Of a stretch of DNA of 64,000 nt, positions 63,414-64,000 are shown piece by piece. The stretch covers positions 62,001 to 126,000 of the forward strand of contig NZ_JADMUF010000004.1 in assembly GCF_015546965.1 (NCBI RefSeq), in the 5' to 3' direction. A program made the position numbers and the translations under genes. The notes beneath the pieces were generated by a model. The model ran no database searches and was not told where the DNA came from. It was given only the letters and a program-made list of their open reading frames with translations. The stretch is from Collinsella aerofaciens (GTDB lineage Bacteria > Actinomycetota > Coriobacteriia > Coriobacteriales > Coriobacteriaceae). Positions within the stretch are counted from its first letter, which is position 1, and each line of letters begins with the position of its first letter.

Positions 63414-64000
63414 TCATTCCCCTTGTCTACTTGATTTGACTTTCTCAGCTGAATGGGGATACAGAACAGTCCCGTCAAGTTCCTTATCTTCCACAAAAAC
63501 TAGAATCCATTTATCACCTGCTTTCAACCCTGAGACATATCCGGAACTTGACTTACGGCGCATATCGATTCTCTTACGGCAACCACTTGGCATAAGCGCC
63601 TCAAATTGCCCGTTATGAACATCCGACAGCGTCTGTACTTCAACTGAAATATGTTCGTCATCTTTTCCACCAACGACCGAGGGGCTCGGTTGATAGGCCG
63701 CGACAACCAATATCCCAAGAAATGCGCAAAGAAGCCCCAGCGTTTTACGTATGCGCTTTCTATCATCTTCGCCGTCACTCTCCACAATACGTCCCCTCAT
63801 GCGATATATAAATCGTTGTGTCATATGGAAGAAAACGCAGCTGATTAAACCAACCGTCCCAGACAACAAGCATATATTTCTTATCATTTGAATATGTATT
63901 ATGCATAGCCACATATCCCGCAACAGCCATCGCATGAGCGTCATGGCTTGACCTGAGAGTCCCAGAAAAAATACTGAGATTTCCAGAATCTGCAGTTGCC
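63414..64000 (-). CDS. Membrane protein, N-terminus off the window
   Basis: The frame is open from the right edge to the stop at 63414 (195 codons). Hydrophobic segments lie at the very start, at IRNICLLSGTVGLISCVFFH, and at TLGLLCAFLGILVVAAY; the last 80 residues form a charged, probably extracytoplasmic domain with VQTLSDVHNGQFEALMPSG and KWILVFVEDKELDGTVLYP. No known family was identified. It precedes the interrupted secreted-protein gene by three bases, so the two probably form one operon. AT-richer than most of the window, like the genes to its left up to 62826. Confidence 0.65.
   Translation of the reverse strand, partial: QLQILEISVFFLGLSGQAMTLMRWLLRDMWLCIIHIQMIRNICLLSGTVGLISCVFFHMTQRFIYRMRGRIVESDGEDDRKRIRKTLGLLCAFLGILVVAAYQPSPSVVGGKDDEHISVEVQTLSDVHNGQFEALMPSGCRKRIDMRRKSSSGYVSGLKAGDKWILVFVEDKELDGTVLYPHSAEKVKSSRQGE

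Overview
The window looks like a chromosomal segment of a gut actinobacterium of class Coriobacteriia, most probably Collinsella or a close relative. This is an inference from GC-rich coding sequence, a type III glutamine synthetase, a DUF711/UPF0210 protein, a split cobalamin-dependent methionine synthase, LPXTG-type pili with a class C sortase and a GatCAB operon. No rRNA, ordinary tRNA, CRISPR array, transposase or integrase gene was seen. The only RNA gene of a known class is tmRNA (tag DNNSSFEPMALAA).

Layout. 1-10.8 kb: a partial flavodoxin/ferredoxin, glutamine synthetase III, a one-carbon operon (metF, methionine synthase reactivation protein, metH), a DUF711 protein, a methyltransferase and yhbY. 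10.8-19.2 kb: a very large ATPase/SARP regulator, then amino-sugar and envelope genes (nagB, PTS EIIA, glmM), ribosomal proteins S9 and L13, and a patatin lipase. 19.2-24.2 kb: degenerate repeats, ssrA, a PIN toxin-antitoxin pair and a metal P1B-ATPase with its DUF6110 partner behind a DtxR-like operator. 24.3-34.4 kb: an AraC-controlled heterodimeric ABC system of the siderophore-type family, a DUF4143 ATPase and gatCAB. 34.6-43.7 kb: a pilus locus (class C sortase, backbone pilin, second pilin, large tip adhesin). The adhesin signal peptide is out of frame at a seven-base G tract. Between sortase and pilins lies a duplicated small-RNA/small-protein module that resembles a type I toxin-antitoxin system. 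44.1-57 kb: HAD phosphatase, MFS carrier, moaA plus a moaC-mobB fusion, a DUF559-like protein, a heterodimeric ABC exporter and a MATE pump with its MerR regulator. 56.8-64 kb: a Phd/RelE pair, a BRCT exonuclease, ligA whose 3' part is compositionally like the neighbouring island, an HtrA protease, a secreted-protein gene broken by an in-frame stop, and a partial membrane protein.

Non-coding structure is unusually rich. Three families of palindromic elements sit directly 3' of genes: (i) two copies of a 127-140 nt long-stem element with conserved internal sequence, after the DUF711 gene and after gatB; (ii) three full and one half copy of a 65-nt palindrome; (iii) hairpins with different stems but a shared loop core CCTGTCCC. 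Several operators can be read by eye: GCTAGC sites at the PIN module, a 28-bp perfect palindrome at the Phd module, a MerR-type spacer palindrome at the MATE gene, two CRP/FNR-like sites before the DUF4143 gene and a DtxR-like box before the metal pump.
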